Positions 8,543 through 16,553 of a DNA stretch of 64,000 bases are shown piece after piece; the stretch's first letter is position 1; each line of letters opens with the position of its first letter. A program made the position numbers and the translations under genes. Source of the stretch: Anaerolineales bacterium (GTDB lineage: Bacteria; Chloroflexota; Anaerolineae; JAAEKA01). The stretch is taken from the NCBI GenBank assembly GCA_020634615.1, contig JACKBI010000003.1, positions 186,001-250,000 of the forward strand. The letters run 5' to 3'. A model generated the notes under the pieces. The model saw nothing but the letters and a program-made list of their open reading frames with translations. It did no database searches and had not been told where the DNA came from.

Positions 8543-8992
8543 ATGACCTTCCTTGCGATGACAGACACCATTCAGGAACCGCTCCGCTTCCAGACCAGCC
8601 GCAGCTTCCAGTTTCTCTACCTGTTGCCGATCCTGCTGGCAGCCGCACTGGCTGTTGATCTGGTTCTCAACGGGCGGAGTTCCAACTGGCCGCTGATCGG
8701 CGGTGCCATCGTGCTGGCTCTCGTCACTGTGCCGCGCGCCCTGGCGCGTGTCGATCTGCAGGGCGATCTGCTCAGCCTGACTATGCCGCTGCGCGCGCCG
8801 AAACAGGTTGCGCTTGACCAGTTGGTCGGATTCGAACGCAGCGGCCGAATGGGACGGTCACTGATCTTGCGTTACCATCCCATGAACGAGCAGGGCATGG
8901 CAGACATCGCCAGCGAGCAATTCCTGGGTCTGCCGCCGCTGGAAATGCAGGCCGACCTGGAAGCACAACTGGAACAGTTCATCACCCCATGA
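8543..8992 (+). CDS. Small membrane protein, PH-like, function unknown
   Basis: 149 residues with two hydrophobic helices near 25-42 (FLYLLPILLAAALAVDLVL) and 50-66 (PLIGGAIVLALVTVPRALA), followed by a soluble beta-rich tail (VDLQGDLLSLTMPLRAPKQVALDQLVGFE). This arrangement resembles bacterial PH-domain (YdbT/bPH) proteins, but no decisive motif is present. A second Met at codon 6 (8558) is an alternative start. It lies 41 bases after thrC and 24 bases before the next gene, so it may be co-transcribed with them. Confidence 0.65.
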   Translation: MTFLAMTDTIQEPLRFQTSRSFQFLYLLPILLAAALAVDLVLNGRSSNWPLIGGAIVLALVTVPRALARVDLQGDLLSLTMPLRAPKQVALDQLVGFERSGRMGRSLILRYHPMNEQGMADIASEQFLGLPPLEMQADLEAQLEQFITP

Positions 8993-9016
8993 CGTACTAT
9001 GTAACGAGGAAACTTG

Positions 9017-10078
9017 ATGCCGGCAATCACTGATTTGAGCGGTATGTGGCGTGCCTTTTCCGAGATCGACGCCGGATCGATGCGCGAGGATGCGCAGATT
9101 ACGCCGCGACTGGCGGTCATCGGTCCCAGGGACCGTACCAGCCTGCTGGAAGCCGCCTTGCAGCGCGGTCCGCGGGCCACCAACCAATTGATGACAGCCG
9201 TGCCGCACTTCCAGTTCCCACTGAGCGCGAAAGATCTGGACACGCTTGCGGGCTACGACCTGCGCATCGCGCTGCTGGACAGCACGGCCGACCTGACATC
9301 GGACGACGTGCGGGCGTTGGGCGCCCAGCCCGGTCCGCTGGTGCTGGTGATCGAGCAGGCAGGCAAGTCCTCCATCGTCTCGGGTCCACAAGAGTCGGCC
9401 GGGGCAGCCAGCGTCACGATGGTGGCTGCCTGGCTGGAAGACGCGAAGTCAGTGCAGAAAACGTTGTTGCCGGCCATCGCCGACGCGATGTCCGACTCAG
9501 CCGTCGCGTTGGGGCGCGCCTACCCGGGATTGCGCCCGGCAGTAGTGCAGGACCTGATCCAGCGCACCTGCATGACCAACTCGATCTACGCCGCGGGCAC
9601 GGGCGTTGCCGAGATGGTGCCGGGACTGGGCATTCCCTTCGCGGTGGCCGACGTCATCATCCTGACCAAGAACCAGTTGGTGATGGCCTACAAGATCGGC
9701 CTGATCATGGGGGAAACAGGCGAGTTTCGCGACGTGCTGCCCAAACTGGCGGGCGTCGTCGGGGCCGGGTTCATGTGGCGGCAGGTGGCGCGTGAGTTGG
9801 TCGCATTTCTGCCGCTTGGTGTCGTGCTCAAGGTGGCTATCGCCTACGCGGGCACGTATGCCACCGGTCAGGCGATCTACCACTGGTACGCGACCGGCGA
9901 GAAGCTGGACCGCCAGCAACTGCGCCAGATCTTCAACGAGGCGCTGGTGCGCGGCAAAGAGGAGGCAGTCGCGCTGGTCGAACGCATGCGGCGCCACGAT
10001 GAGGCTGCGCTGGATGAGCCGGCGAAGGCATCGCGCCGCCGGATCGCGTTGCCGCGGCGGAGGGCGCGTGCAGTGTGA
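9017..10078 (+). CDS. DUF697-like membrane-associated protein, function unknown
   Basis: About 353 residues. The chosen ATG has GAGGA six bases upstream; a TTG codon precedes it directly. Residues 1-140 form a soluble region with Rossmann-like alternation (ITPRLAVIGPRD, LRIALLDSTADL, PLVLVIEQAG) reminiscent of a degenerate GTPase or sensor domain without a P-loop. From about 185 there are hydrophobic helices: NSIYAAGTGVAEMVPGLGIP, then VLKVAIAYAGTYATGQAIYH followed by TGEKLDRQQLRQIFNEA, the pattern of DUF697-type C-terminal domains. The tail is very basic (RRRIALPRRRARAV). A paired palindrome begins three bases after the stop. Confidence 0.6.
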   Translation: MPAITDLSGMWRAFSEIDAGSMREDAQITPRLAVIGPRDRTSLLEAALQRGPRATNQLMTAVPHFQFPLSAKDLDTLAGYDLRIALLDSTADLTSDDVRALGAQPGPLVLVIEQAGKSSIVSGPQESAGAASVTMVAAWLEDAKSVQKTLLPAIADAMSDSAVALGRAYPGLRPAVVQDLIQRTCMTNSIYAAGTGVAEMVPGLGIPFAVADVIILTKNQLVMAYKIGLIMGETGEFRDVLPKLAGVVGAGFMWRQVARELVAFLPLGVVLKVAIAYAGTYATGQAIYHWYATGEKLDRQQLRQIFNEALVRGKEEAVALVERMRRHDEAALDEPAKASRRRIALPRRRARAV

Positions 10079-10081
10079 GTT

Positions 10082-10177
10082 GCTCCAGACTTCGGAAGTC
10101 GCCGCTTGGCCGTGAGACAGGTCTCTGACGCAACCAGCAACCCCTGTTTCAAGCCGGCGACTTCCGAAGTCTGGAGC
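10082..10177. repeat. Paired palindrome (REP/BIME-like), 23-bp arms, 50-base spacer
   Basis: A perfect inverted repeat: 10082-10104 pairs with 10155-10177. Each arm itself contains the near-palindromic core GACTTCGGAAGTC. It begins three bases after a stop codon and ends 22 bases before the arg promoter. The layout, two short near-palindromes in opposite orientation about 50 bases apart, is repeated with different sequence at 29714-29794. Confidence 0.7.
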
Positions 10178-10198
10178 TCCCGACGCGTCGAAGTCCAT

Positions 10199-10227
10199 TT
10201 GACAGCCACCCGCAGTTATGTTATAAG
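10199..10227 (+). promoter_or_regulatory. Promoter of the arg operon
   Basis: A perfect -35 TTGACA at 10199-10204, a 17-base spacer and TATAAG at 10222-10227. The predicted start near 10234 lies only about three bases before the leader-peptide ATG, so the peptide would be made from an almost leaderless transcript. Confidence 0.75.
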
Positions 10228-10236
10228 CAGACAATC

Positions 10237-10290
10237 ATGAACACGTATTCGTTTCTCCCTAGGAGGCCGCACACCGATCACCGGACGTAA
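10237..10290 (+). CDS. Candidate arginine leader peptide (17 residues)
   Basis: A short frame MNTYSFLPRRPHTDHRT begins at the ATG at 10237 and stops at TAA 10288-10290. It contains three Arg codons in 17, two of them tandem AGG AGG (10261-10266) and one CGG near the end. It sits between a strong promoter and a terminator in front of argC, as expected of an attenuation leader. The UAA stop lies in the GUAA loop of a hairpin. Caution: AGGAGG is also a perfect Shine-Dalgarno sequence, but no usable start codon follows it within 15 bases. Confidence 0.5.
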   Translation: MNTYSFLPRRPHTDHRT

Positions 10291-10366
10291 GTCTGGCTAG
10301 AGGCGCGTGTGCCGGTTTTCGGGAACGATTACGGCAGCGAAGCTCTCCAGACGGAGAGCTTTTTTT
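10281..10366 (+). promoter_or_regulatory. Attenuator: mutually exclusive hairpins and terminator before argC
   Basis: Four segments fit a classic attenuator. Segment 1 CCGGAC (10281-10286) pairs with segment 2 GTCTGG (10291-10296) across a GUAA loop. Segment 2, extended by AGAG at 10299-10302, can instead pair with segment 3 CTCTCCAGAC (10343-10352), a 10-bp antiterminator helix with a two-base bulge. Segment 3 otherwise pairs with segment 4 in the terminator AGCTCTCC-AGAC-GGAGAGCT (10341-10360), followed by seven T (10360-10366). A further outer stem pairs 10267-10274 with 10307-10315. argC begins 21 bases after the T-run. Confidence 0.65.
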
Positions 10367-10386
10367 GTTGCATTGAAAGGTCAGTC

Positions 10387-11421
10387 ATGCTGCGAGCAGG
10401 TATTATCGGCGCAACCGGATACACAGGGATCGAACTGGTCAAATTACTGCGCGGCCATCCCGCGGCGCAGGTCGCCTGGCTGACCAGCGAAAGCTACGCG
10501 GGCCAGCAACTGAGCGACGTCTTCCCCTGTCCATGGAGCGACCCGCTGCTGCCCCTGGAGGACGCGCCGCTGGCTGATGCCGATGTCGTCTTCCTGTGTC
10601 TGCCGCACGCCGCGTCCATGCCGGCCGTGGCAGCCGTGCGCTCGGCAGGCGTCAAGGCCATCGACTTGAGCGCCGATTTTCGCCTCAGCGACACCGCGGT
10701 CTACCAGCGCTGGTACAACCACACCCACAACCAGGCAGCACTGCTGGCAGAAGCGGTCTACGGTCTGCCGGAACTGCATCGCGAGCCGATCAGGGCGGCA
10801 AGCCTCGTCGCCAATCCGGGCTGCTACGCCACCAGCGTCATCCTCGGTCTGTGGCCGCTGGCGAAGGCCGGCTGGCTGAGCGGCCAGGTGATCGCGGACA
10901 GCAAGTCGGGCGTCAGCGGCGCGGGCCGCAAGCCCAGCCTCACCACCAGTTTCGTCGAGGCCAACGAGAACCTGTCGCCCTACAACATCGGCTATGCACA
11001 CCGGCATATCGCGGAGATGGAGCAGGAGTTGAGGCGAGGTGCGGGTGGCAGGTTGCAGGTGGCAAGTGGGAAATGGCAGATGGTGTTTTCGCCGCATTTG
11101 TTGCCGGTCAGTCGGGGCATTCTTTCGACGATGTACGTTAACCTGCCGGAGGGCGTGGATGCGGCAGGGGTGCGCGCGGTGTATGCTGACGCCTTCGACG
11201 GCGAACCGTTTGTGCATCTGCTGCCCGCGGGCCGGGTTGCCACGTTGCAGCACGCCGTCAATACCAATCGCTGCGCCATCGGACTGACCTTTGTGCCGGG
11301 CACCTCAACACTGATCCTCACCAGCGCCATAGACAACCTTCTCAAAGGCGCATCTGGCCAGGCCGTGCAGAACATGAACGTGATGTTCGGTCTGGACGAA
11401 ACAGCCGGCCTCCCGGCGTAA
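10387..11421 (+). CDS. argC: N-acetyl-gamma-glutamyl-phosphate reductase
   Basis: NADPH-dependent third step of ornithine/arginine synthesis: reduces N-acetylglutamyl-5-phosphate to the semialdehyde. The start at 10387 gives MLRAGIIGATGYTGIELVKLL, the Rossmann GxxGxxG, with AAAGG upstream; the frame is open further upstream but that crosses the terminator. The catalytic cysteine is in LVANPGCYATS near residue 146, and the GYAHRHIAEMEQEL and FSPHLLPVSRGILST blocks are canonical. Between these two blocks, near residues 217-231, relatives have a short loop, whereas here there is a Gly/Gln/Val-rich insert (AGGRLQVASGKWQ) encoded by a degenerate GGTGGCAGG-type repeat. First structural gene of the arg cluster, under the attenuator described above. 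Confidence 0.93.
   Translation: MLRAGIIGATGYTGIELVKLLRGHPAAQVAWLTSESYAGQQLSDVFPCPWSDPLLPLEDAPLADADVVFLCLPHAASMPAVAAVRSAGVKAIDLSADFRLSDTAVYQRWYNHTHNQAALLAEAVYGLPELHREPIRAASLVANPGCYATSVILGLWPLAKAGWLSGQVIADSKSGVSGAGRKPSLTTSFVEANENLSPYNIGYAHRHIAEMEQELRRGAGGRLQVASGKWQMVFSPHLLPVSRGILSTMYVNLPEGVDAAGVRAVYADAFDGEPFVHLLPAGRVATLQHAVNTNRCAIGLTFVPGTSTLILTSAIDNLLKGASGQAVQNMNVMFGLDETAGLPA
11036..11083 (+). repeat. Low-complexity in-frame insert within argC
   Basis: A purine-rich run of imperfect units such as GGTGGCAGGTTGCAGGTGGC encodes an extra Gly/Gln/Val/Lys stretch between two conserved ArgC blocks. It lacks arms and so differs from the palindromic insert in the PNPOx-like gene. Boundaries are approximate. 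Confidence 0.45.
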
Positions 11422-11459
11422 CCAGAAACACAGCTTACGGCTCGCCGCAGGACGTCATC

Positions 11460-12251
11460 ATGAACAGTACTCAACCCGACTCCTCGCTGGTCCTTCTCAA
11501 GGTCGGCGGCAACGACATCGACGATGCGGTATTTCTGGCGGAATTCGTCGAGATCGCCGCGCAGATGCACCGCCAGGCGCCGCTGGTGATCGTCCACGGC
11601 GGCGGCAAGGAAATCGGCAGCCTGCACGAGCGCATGGGGGTCGATTTCGAGATCGTCGAGGGGTTGCGCGTGACGACCTACGACAGTTTGCGGCTGGTGA
11701 AAATGGTGCTGGGCGGCCTGGTGAACAACCGCCTGACGCGCTGGCTGGTCAACGCTGACGTGGATGCGCTGGGCGTAAGCGGCATCGACGCCGGCCTAGT
11801 GCGGGTCGAACCGCTGCGGCCGGGCGGCCAGGACATCGGTTTCGTCGGCCGGGTGGTCGAGGTACGCGTCGATGCGCTGCAGCGTTGGCTGGCCGCCGGC
11901 TTCCTGCCGGTCATCTCGCCCGTTTCGCTGGGCATCGACGGCCATTCCTACAACGTCAACGCCGATCAGGTCGCCAGTGGCATTGCGGCGGCAGCCGGCG
12001 CGCGGCGGCTGGTCTTCATCAGCAATGTGCCCGGCGTCCTCATAGACGGCGCGCTGGCGCCTCGCCTGACCATCGACGAGATCTCGCAACATATTGCCAG
12101 CGGACAGATCGCCGGCGGCATGATCCCCAAAGTGCGCTCGGCGGTCGACGCGGTTCACGACGGCGTCGCCGAAGCGGTCATCACCAACCTCACCGGGCTG
12201 CGCGGCGGCAGCGGTACGGCGATCGTCGCGAACGGTGCGAGCGGGATGTGA
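11460..12251 (+). CDS. argB: Acetylglutamate kinase
   Basis: Amino-acid kinase that phosphorylates N-acetylglutamate, the second step of the acetylated ornithine route. 263 residues, typical length. Seen: N-terminal LLKVGGNDIDD (phosphate-binding Lys and GG), LVIVHGGGKEIG (substrate/ATP loop), the FLPVISPVSLGIDGHSYNVNADQVASGIA block binding the substrate, and the C-terminal GGMIPKVRSAVDAV with the catalytic lysine. It starts 38 bases after argC. The sequence shares the KVGGN start and VEGLRVT features with LysZ-type kinases of the LysW lysine/arginine pathway; no LysW gene is seen nearby, so ArgB is preferred. Confidence 0.9.
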   Translation: MNSTQPDSSLVLLKVGGNDIDDAVFLAEFVEIAAQMHRQAPLVIVHGGGKEIGSLHERMGVDFEIVEGLRVTTYDSLRLVKMVLGGLVNNRLTRWLVNADVDALGVSGIDAGLVRVEPLRPGGQDIGFVGRVVEVRVDALQRWLAAGFLPVISPVSLGIDGHSYNVNADQVASGIAAAAGARRLVFISNVPGVLIDGALAPRLTIDEISQHIASGQIAGGMIPKVRSAVDAVHDGVAEAVITNLTGLRGGSGTAIVANGASGM

Positions 12252-12325
12252 GGCACATCGCCGACACAACCGGACTCAACCACACCACAAAATCAACAGA
12301 ATCCGCAATATCGGACTATCGAACT

Positions 12326-13546
12326 ATGAACACCCACCAAATCATCGAACAAGAAGAGCAATACCTGATGCAGGTTTACGCGCGGGCGCCGTTTGTGCTG
12401 GACCACGGCCATGGCTGCACCGTGGTTGACACCGATGGCCGCGAGTACATCGACTGCGTGGCGGGCATTGCTGTCAACGCGCTGGGCTACGACGACCCCG
12501 ATCTGCAGGCGGCGCTCCATGCCCAGGCCGGCAAGTTATGGCATGTCAGCAACCTCTATCACACCGCGCCTCAGGCGCAACTGGCGCAGTTGCTGTGCGA
12601 AACCAGCTTCGCCGACAAGGTCTACTTTGCCAACTGCGGCGCCAGCGCCAACGAAAGCGCTTTCAAGTTCGCGCGGCGCTATGCATACGACCGGGCACGG
12701 TCAGCCCCTGCGGGAGGTTTCGCAAAGACCGGCCCCAGCAGCAAGCACGTGATCGTGGCGTTCCGCGGCGGCTTCCACGGGCGCCTCTTCGGATCACTGG
12801 CGGCCACCGATCGCCCAAAGTACCAGCAACCCTTCGAGCCGCTGATGCCGGGTGTCCGTTTTGCGCAGTTCAACGATCCCAATTCCGCGGCTGAGGCCAT
12901 CGCGGAGGACGTCTGCGCGGTGATCGTCGAACCGGTGCAGGGCGAGGGCGGCGTCCATCCGGCCACGCCAGAGTTTCTGGCCGCCGTGCGCGAGCTGTGC
13001 GACCAGCACGACGCGTTGCTGATCTTCGACGAGGTGCAGTGTGGCCTCGGGCGCACCGGCCACCTGTGGGCGTATCAGGGCTACGGCGTGCAACCGGACA
13101 TGCTCACCGCCGCCAAGCCGCTGGCCGGCGGGCTGCCCATGGGCGCAGTGTTGATGACCCAGCGAGTCGCCGACGCGATCCACCCCTTCGATCATGCCAG
13201 CACGTTTGCAGGTGGCCCGCTGGTAGCCGCCGTCGCCGAAGCGCTGGTCACCAAAGTCAGCCAGCCGGCCTTTCTGGAGCGGGTGCAGGACAAGGGTGTC
13301 TATCTGCAAGAAAAGCTGGCCGAGATCAACTCGCCGCACATCGTCGAAGTGCGCGGACAGGGCCTGCTGCTGGGCATTGAGCTGGACATCGCCGCCGCGG
13401 ACGTGGTCAATGCCGGCTATCATCACGGCCTTCTGACTGTGAGCGCCGGTCCCAACGTCCTGCGCCTGGTTCCGCCGTTGATCATCGACTACGACGAGAT
13501 CGATCAGGTCGTGGACCGTCTGAGCGCGGTGTTGATGGAACTCTAA
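12326..13546 (+). CDS. argD: Acetylornithine aminotransferase
   Basis: PLP class-III aminotransferase converting N-acetylglutamate semialdehyde to N-acetylornithine. The start MNTHQIIEQEEQYLMQVYARAP is the usual ArgD N-terminus; the upstream part of the frame overlaps argB and is a shadow. Seen: YIDCVAGIAVNALGYDDP, FANCGASANESAFKFAR, the Asp of LLIFDEVQCGLGRTG that contacts the PLP ring, and the PLP lysine in MLTAAKPLAGGLPMG. 406 residues. Between KFARRYAYDRAR and VIVAFRGGFHGR there is a stretch of about 16 residues (SAPAGGFAKTGPSSK) longer than the usual loop. The stop overlaps the start of the next gene (TAATG). Confidence 0.92.
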   Translation: MNTHQIIEQEEQYLMQVYARAPFVLDHGHGCTVVDTDGREYIDCVAGIAVNALGYDDPDLQAALHAQAGKLWHVSNLYHTAPQAQLAQLLCETSFADKVYFANCGASANESAFKFARRYAYDRARSAPAGGFAKTGPSSKHVIVAFRGGFHGRLFGSLAATDRPKYQQPFEPLMPGVRFAQFNDPNSAAEAIAEDVCAVIVEPVQGEGGVHPATPEFLAAVRELCDQHDALLIFDEVQCGLGRTGHLWAYQGYGVQPDMLTAAKPLAGGLPMGAVLMTQRVADAIHPFDHASTFAGGPLVAAVAEALVTKVSQPAFLERVQDKGVYLQEKLAEINSPHIVEVRGQGLLLGIELDIAAADVVNAGYHHGLLTVSAGPNVLRLVPPLIIDYDEIDQVVDRLSAVLMEL

Positions 13547-14127
13547 TGCGAGGTATCATGGGTCAAGCAACAAACAACGACACGCCGCTCATTCGCGCGG
13601 CCCTGGCTTCAGATGCGCCGGCCGTGGCCGCACTGGTCAACTCGTTCGCGGCGCGCAACATCATGCTGCCGCGCAGCGAAGAGCAGGTGCTGGCCGCGCT
13701 GGAACGTTTCGTGATCGCCGAAATCGACGGCGAGCTGGTCGGCTGCGGCTCGTTGATTGCGTTGACACCGGCCCTGGCCGAGATTCGCTCGCTTGCGGTC
13801 GCGGTCGGGCAACAGGGCAGCGGACTGGGTGGCGTCATCGTCAGCGCGTTGCTGGTCATGGCGCGCGAGCTGGGCTATGACCAGGTGTGTGCCCTGACGC
13901 TGCGGCCGGCCTTTTTCGAACGGCAAGGGTTCGAAATCGTCGATCGCTGGGGACTGACACCCAAGATCTGGCAGGAGTGTGTCTTCTGCCCCAAGTTTCA
14001 CCACTGCGACGAGACAGCCATGCTGATGAACATCTCCGAGCCGGCCGCGGCCGGACATGAGCCTCGTCCGCTGTCGTGGCGTGTAAACGGCGGCCTGCCG
14101 GTGTTCCGGTTGCTGCCGACGACCTGA
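13546..14127 (+). CDS. argA: GNAT N-acetyltransferase, probable N-acetylglutamate synthase
   Basis: A single GNAT domain of 193 residues, lacking the kinase-like domain of E. coli ArgA; such short ArgA-type synthases are known from several phyla. Seen: IRAALASDAPAVAALVNSFA, the NIMLPRSEEQ loop typical of ArgA, LAEIRSLAVAVGQQGSGLG (acetyl-CoA pyrophosphate loop) and RPAFFERQGFEIV. The tail has WQECVFCPKFHHCDETAM, a Cys/His-rich segment seen in this subgroup. It begins in a TAATG overlap with argD, so translation is probably coupled; an in-frame ATG at 13558 with GAGG before it is an alternative. Its place in the arg cluster supports the first step of the pathway, transferring acetyl to glutamate. 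Confidence 0.78.
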   Translation: MRGIMGQATNNDTPLIRAALASDAPAVAALVNSFAARNIMLPRSEEQVLAALERFVIAEIDGELVGCGSLIALTPALAEIRSLAVAVGQQGSGLGGVIVSALLVMARELGYDQVCALTLRPAFFERQGFEIVDRWGLTPKIWQECVFCPKFHHCDETAMLMNISEPAAAGHEPRPLSWRVNGGLPVFRLLPTT

Positions 14128-14135
14128 GTGACCGG

Positions 14136-14164
14136 CTGGCATCTGCGCCATTTGCGGGTATAAT
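14136..14164 (+). promoter_or_regulatory. Promoter of the AI-2E transporter gene
   Basis: CTGGCA at 14136-14141, a 17-base spacer and a perfect TATAAT at 14159-14164. The predicted start near 14171 lies about 34 bases before the ATG at 14205 and well after the stop of the arg cluster, so this gene probably opens a new transcript. Confidence 0.65.
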
Positions 14165-14204
14165 CTCTTCAGATCACTCGTCCATCGCACGAACCCAATT
14201 ATCC

Positions 14205-15515
14205 ATGACTGCCGCCCCACCTCCCGCCTGGAATCGCGACACCAAACGCATTGTAGCCGTTATTGTGCTGCTTGCGGCGTTCGCGCTGGTCTACGTGGCG
14301 CGGGGGGTCATCTCGCAATTGATCATTGCTGGTGTCCTGGCCTATTTGTTCCAGCCCATGGTCGGCTGGCTGGCCGAACGACGCGTGCCACGCGGTGCAG
14401 GCACGCTGATCTGCCTGTTGTTGCTGATCCTGTTGCTGGCTGTCTTCCCAATTCTACTCGCCCCTGCCATCATTCAAAGTGTTCGGGCTATAATTGATGT
14501 CTTCAGTCGCTTTCCCGAACTGACCACCGCCCTTGACAGGATTGTTGAACAAGCGCCGGTAATCAACCTGCTGGGACGCCAGTTCGATCTCGGCGCCATG
14601 GTGCTGGCAGGCCAGAACTCCATCGAGCAGGGCTTGCAGGAGTTCCAACTGCCCGATGTCCAGACGTTGATCAACTACGGCCTGGAGGGCCTGCGCACAG
14701 CCACCGACGTCGTGATCATCGCGGCAAACATCGCGTCAGGCGTCTTTTCAGCCGTCCTGACCGGCCTGCTGCTGCTGGTGTCCACGTTCTACCTCACCAA
14801 AGACGGCAACCAGTTGACACACTGGTTCAGCCAACTGGTCACCCCCACCTATCACGATGAGATGCAGGAACTGGGCCACCGGCTCAACCTGACCTGGAAA
14901 CGTTTCTTTCGTGGCCAGCTACTGCTCTCGCTGGCAGTTGGCACCGTGGTGTTTCTGGCAACAGCGATTCTGGGCCTGCCCGGCGCGCTGATTCTGGGAA
15001 TTCTCGCCGGTGTCCTCGAGGTCGTGCCAAACCTCGGGCCGGTGCTGGCGCTGATCCCGGCAGTGATCATTGCGTTGATCCAGGGCCCCTCCTATCTCCC
15101 AATCAGCAACCTGTTATTCGCAGGAATCGTGGTCGCCGTGTACGTAGTCATTCAACAGATCGAGAACAACTTTCTCGTGCCGCGAATCATGGGCCACAGC
15201 CTTAATCTGCATCCGCTGGTGGTCCTGATCGGCGTCGTGGTGGGCGCAAGTTTCGCCGGAATTCTGGGCGCATTTCTGGCCGCCCCAGTGATGGCGTCCA
15301 TCAAGATTCTCGGCTGGTACGCCCATGCCAAGATGACAGACCGGCCGCCCTTCCCGGTCCATGTCAGCGACACCGACATCGACCCAACCGCGATGTTCCC
15401 GATCGGGGCTATGTCCGAACAAGAATCCGATCTCGCGCCGGAGCCGTCCGCCAACGACAACGCGAACATCAACGAAGCGGCAGCAGGTGAAGCGCAGTCT
15501 GGAGGAATTTCATGA
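14205..15515 (+). CDS. AI-2E family transporter (UPF0118/PerM-like)
   Basis: A 436-residue polytopic membrane protein of the AI-2E exporter/PerM family, whose members export autoinducer 2 or exchange sodium and protons; the substrate here is unknown. Start at 14205 (MTAAPPPAWNRDTKR) lies just downstream of a TATAAT promoter; the longer frame begins before that promoter. Two N-terminal helices, then a long periplasmic-type segment (IIDVFSRFPELTTALDRIVEQ), then GLPGALILGILAGVLEVVPNLGPVLALIPA and the conserved block ending LNLHPLVVLIGVVVG. The C-terminus is an acidic disordered tail. Its stop overlaps the start of the homoserine dehydrogenase gene (ATGA), implying coupled translation despite unrelated roles. 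Confidence 0.85.
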   Translation: MTAAPPPAWNRDTKRIVAVIVLLAAFALVYVARGVISQLIIAGVLAYLFQPMVGWLAERRVPRGAGTLICLLLLILLLAVFPILLAPAIIQSVRAIIDVFSRFPELTTALDRIVEQAPVINLLGRQFDLGAMVLAGQNSIEQGLQEFQLPDVQTLINYGLEGLRTATDVVIIAANIASGVFSAVLTGLLLLVSTFYLTKDGNQLTHWFSQLVTPTYHDEMQELGHRLNLTWKRFFRGQLLLSLAVGTVVFLATAILGLPGALILGILAGVLEVVPNLGPVLALIPAVIIALIQGPSYLPISNLLFAGIVVAVYVVIQQIENNFLVPRIMGHSLNLHPLVVLIGVVVGASFAGILGAFLAAPVMASIKILGWYAHAKMTDRPPFPVHVSDTDIDPTAMFPIGAMSEQESDLAPEPSANDNANINEAAAGEAQSGGIS

Positions 15516-16549
15516 CTGGCCTGCAAACCATCGACCTGATTCTGGTCGGCCTCGGCAACGTCCACCAACGATTTCTGCACTTGCTTGACAGCCGCCAAGA
15601 CATTCTTGCCACGCGCTACGGACTGCGACTGCGCGTGGTGGGCGCCAGTGATAGCAGCGGCGCGCTGGCTGCTCCGGCAGGCATTGACCCGGCGGCGCTC
15701 CTTGCTCACAAGCTGGCCGGCGGCAACGCGGCCAACGCTCCCGGTGGCCAGCCCGGCGCAACCGCACTGGACCTCTTCAGCCAGCAGTTGCAGGCCGACG
15801 CCTTATTGGAAGCATCGCCGGTCAATCTGGACGATGCCGAACCAGCGTTGAGCTTCGTTCTGGGTGCGCTTGAACGGGGCGTCGATGTGGTATTGGCCAA
15901 CAAGGCTCCGCTGGCCCTGCGCTATCGGGATGTCCACCGCGCGGCCGAGGCAAACGCTGCGCGGCTGGCTTTCTCAGCGACGGTCTGTGGCGGGTTGCCG
16001 GTGGTCAACGTCGGCATGCGTGACCACGTCGCAGCCGAGATTCAACGCGTGCAGGGCATTTTCAACAGCACCAGCAACTACATCCTGACACAGATGGCAG
16101 CCGGCCAGTCCTACGATGACGCGCTGGCCGAAGCGCAACGCCGCGGCATCGCCGAGACGAACCCGCGCCTGGACGTGGAAGGCTGGGACACTGCCAACAA
16201 GCTGACCATCGTCGCCAACGCCGTGCTGGGCTTCGATTGCACGGTGCGCGATGTTCAGCAGGTGGAGGGGATCAGCGAATCGCGACAACAGGAAGACGAT
16301 GGTAATGAGGGGGTCGTCAAGTTGCTGGGCGTAGCAGAGCGCCGACCAGATGGCGGCTACGACCTGAGCGTCCGGCCAGTGGCGCTGTCGCCCGATCACA
16401 AGCTGGCGCAGGTCAGCGGCTGGCAGATGGGCGTCCTGTTCGAGAGCGACCTGTTCGAAGAAGTGTTCATCGCCATCGACGAGCGCGGTCCCACCGGCAC
16501 GGCAGCAGCGATGCTGCGCGATGTGGTCAACCTCTACAGGGATCGGTAG
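15512..16549 (+). CDS. hom: Homoserine dehydrogenase
   Basis: NAD(P)-dependent reduction of aspartate semialdehyde to homoserine, the branch to threonine and methionine. 345 residues. N-terminal Rossmann LILVGLGNVHQRFLHLL, then DVVLANKAPLALRY with the nucleotide-binding Asn-Lys, VCGGLPVVNVGM, and the catalytic block GIFNSTSNYILTQMAAGQSYDDALAEAQRRGIAETNP..DVEGWDTANKL (substrate Glu/Asp and Lys residues), as in HSDs that lack an ACT domain. It is short at the C-terminus, so feedback control by threonine through an ACT domain is not expected. Overlaps the transporter gene by four bases. Confidence 0.88.
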   Translation: MTGLQTIDLILVGLGNVHQRFLHLLDSRQDILATRYGLRLRVVGASDSSGALAAPAGIDPAALLAHKLAGGNAANAPGGQPGATALDLFSQQLQADALLEASPVNLDDAEPALSFVLGALERGVDVVLANKAPLALRYRDVHRAAEANAARLAFSATVCGGLPVVNVGMRDHVAAEIQRVQGIFNSTSNYILTQMAAGQSYDDALAEAQRRGIAETNPRLDVEGWDTANKLTIVANAVLGFDCTVRDVQQVEGISESRQQEDDGNEGVVKLLGVAERRPDGGYDLSVRPVALSPDHKLAQVSGWQMGVLFESDLFEEVFIAIDERGPTGTAAAMLRDVVNLYRDR

Positions 16550-16553
16550 TTCG

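Noticed and set aside
11885..12325. Long upstream extension of the argD frame
   Set aside because: Overlaps argB in another frame and shows no aminotransferase sequence; the ArgD N-terminus starts cleanly at 12326.
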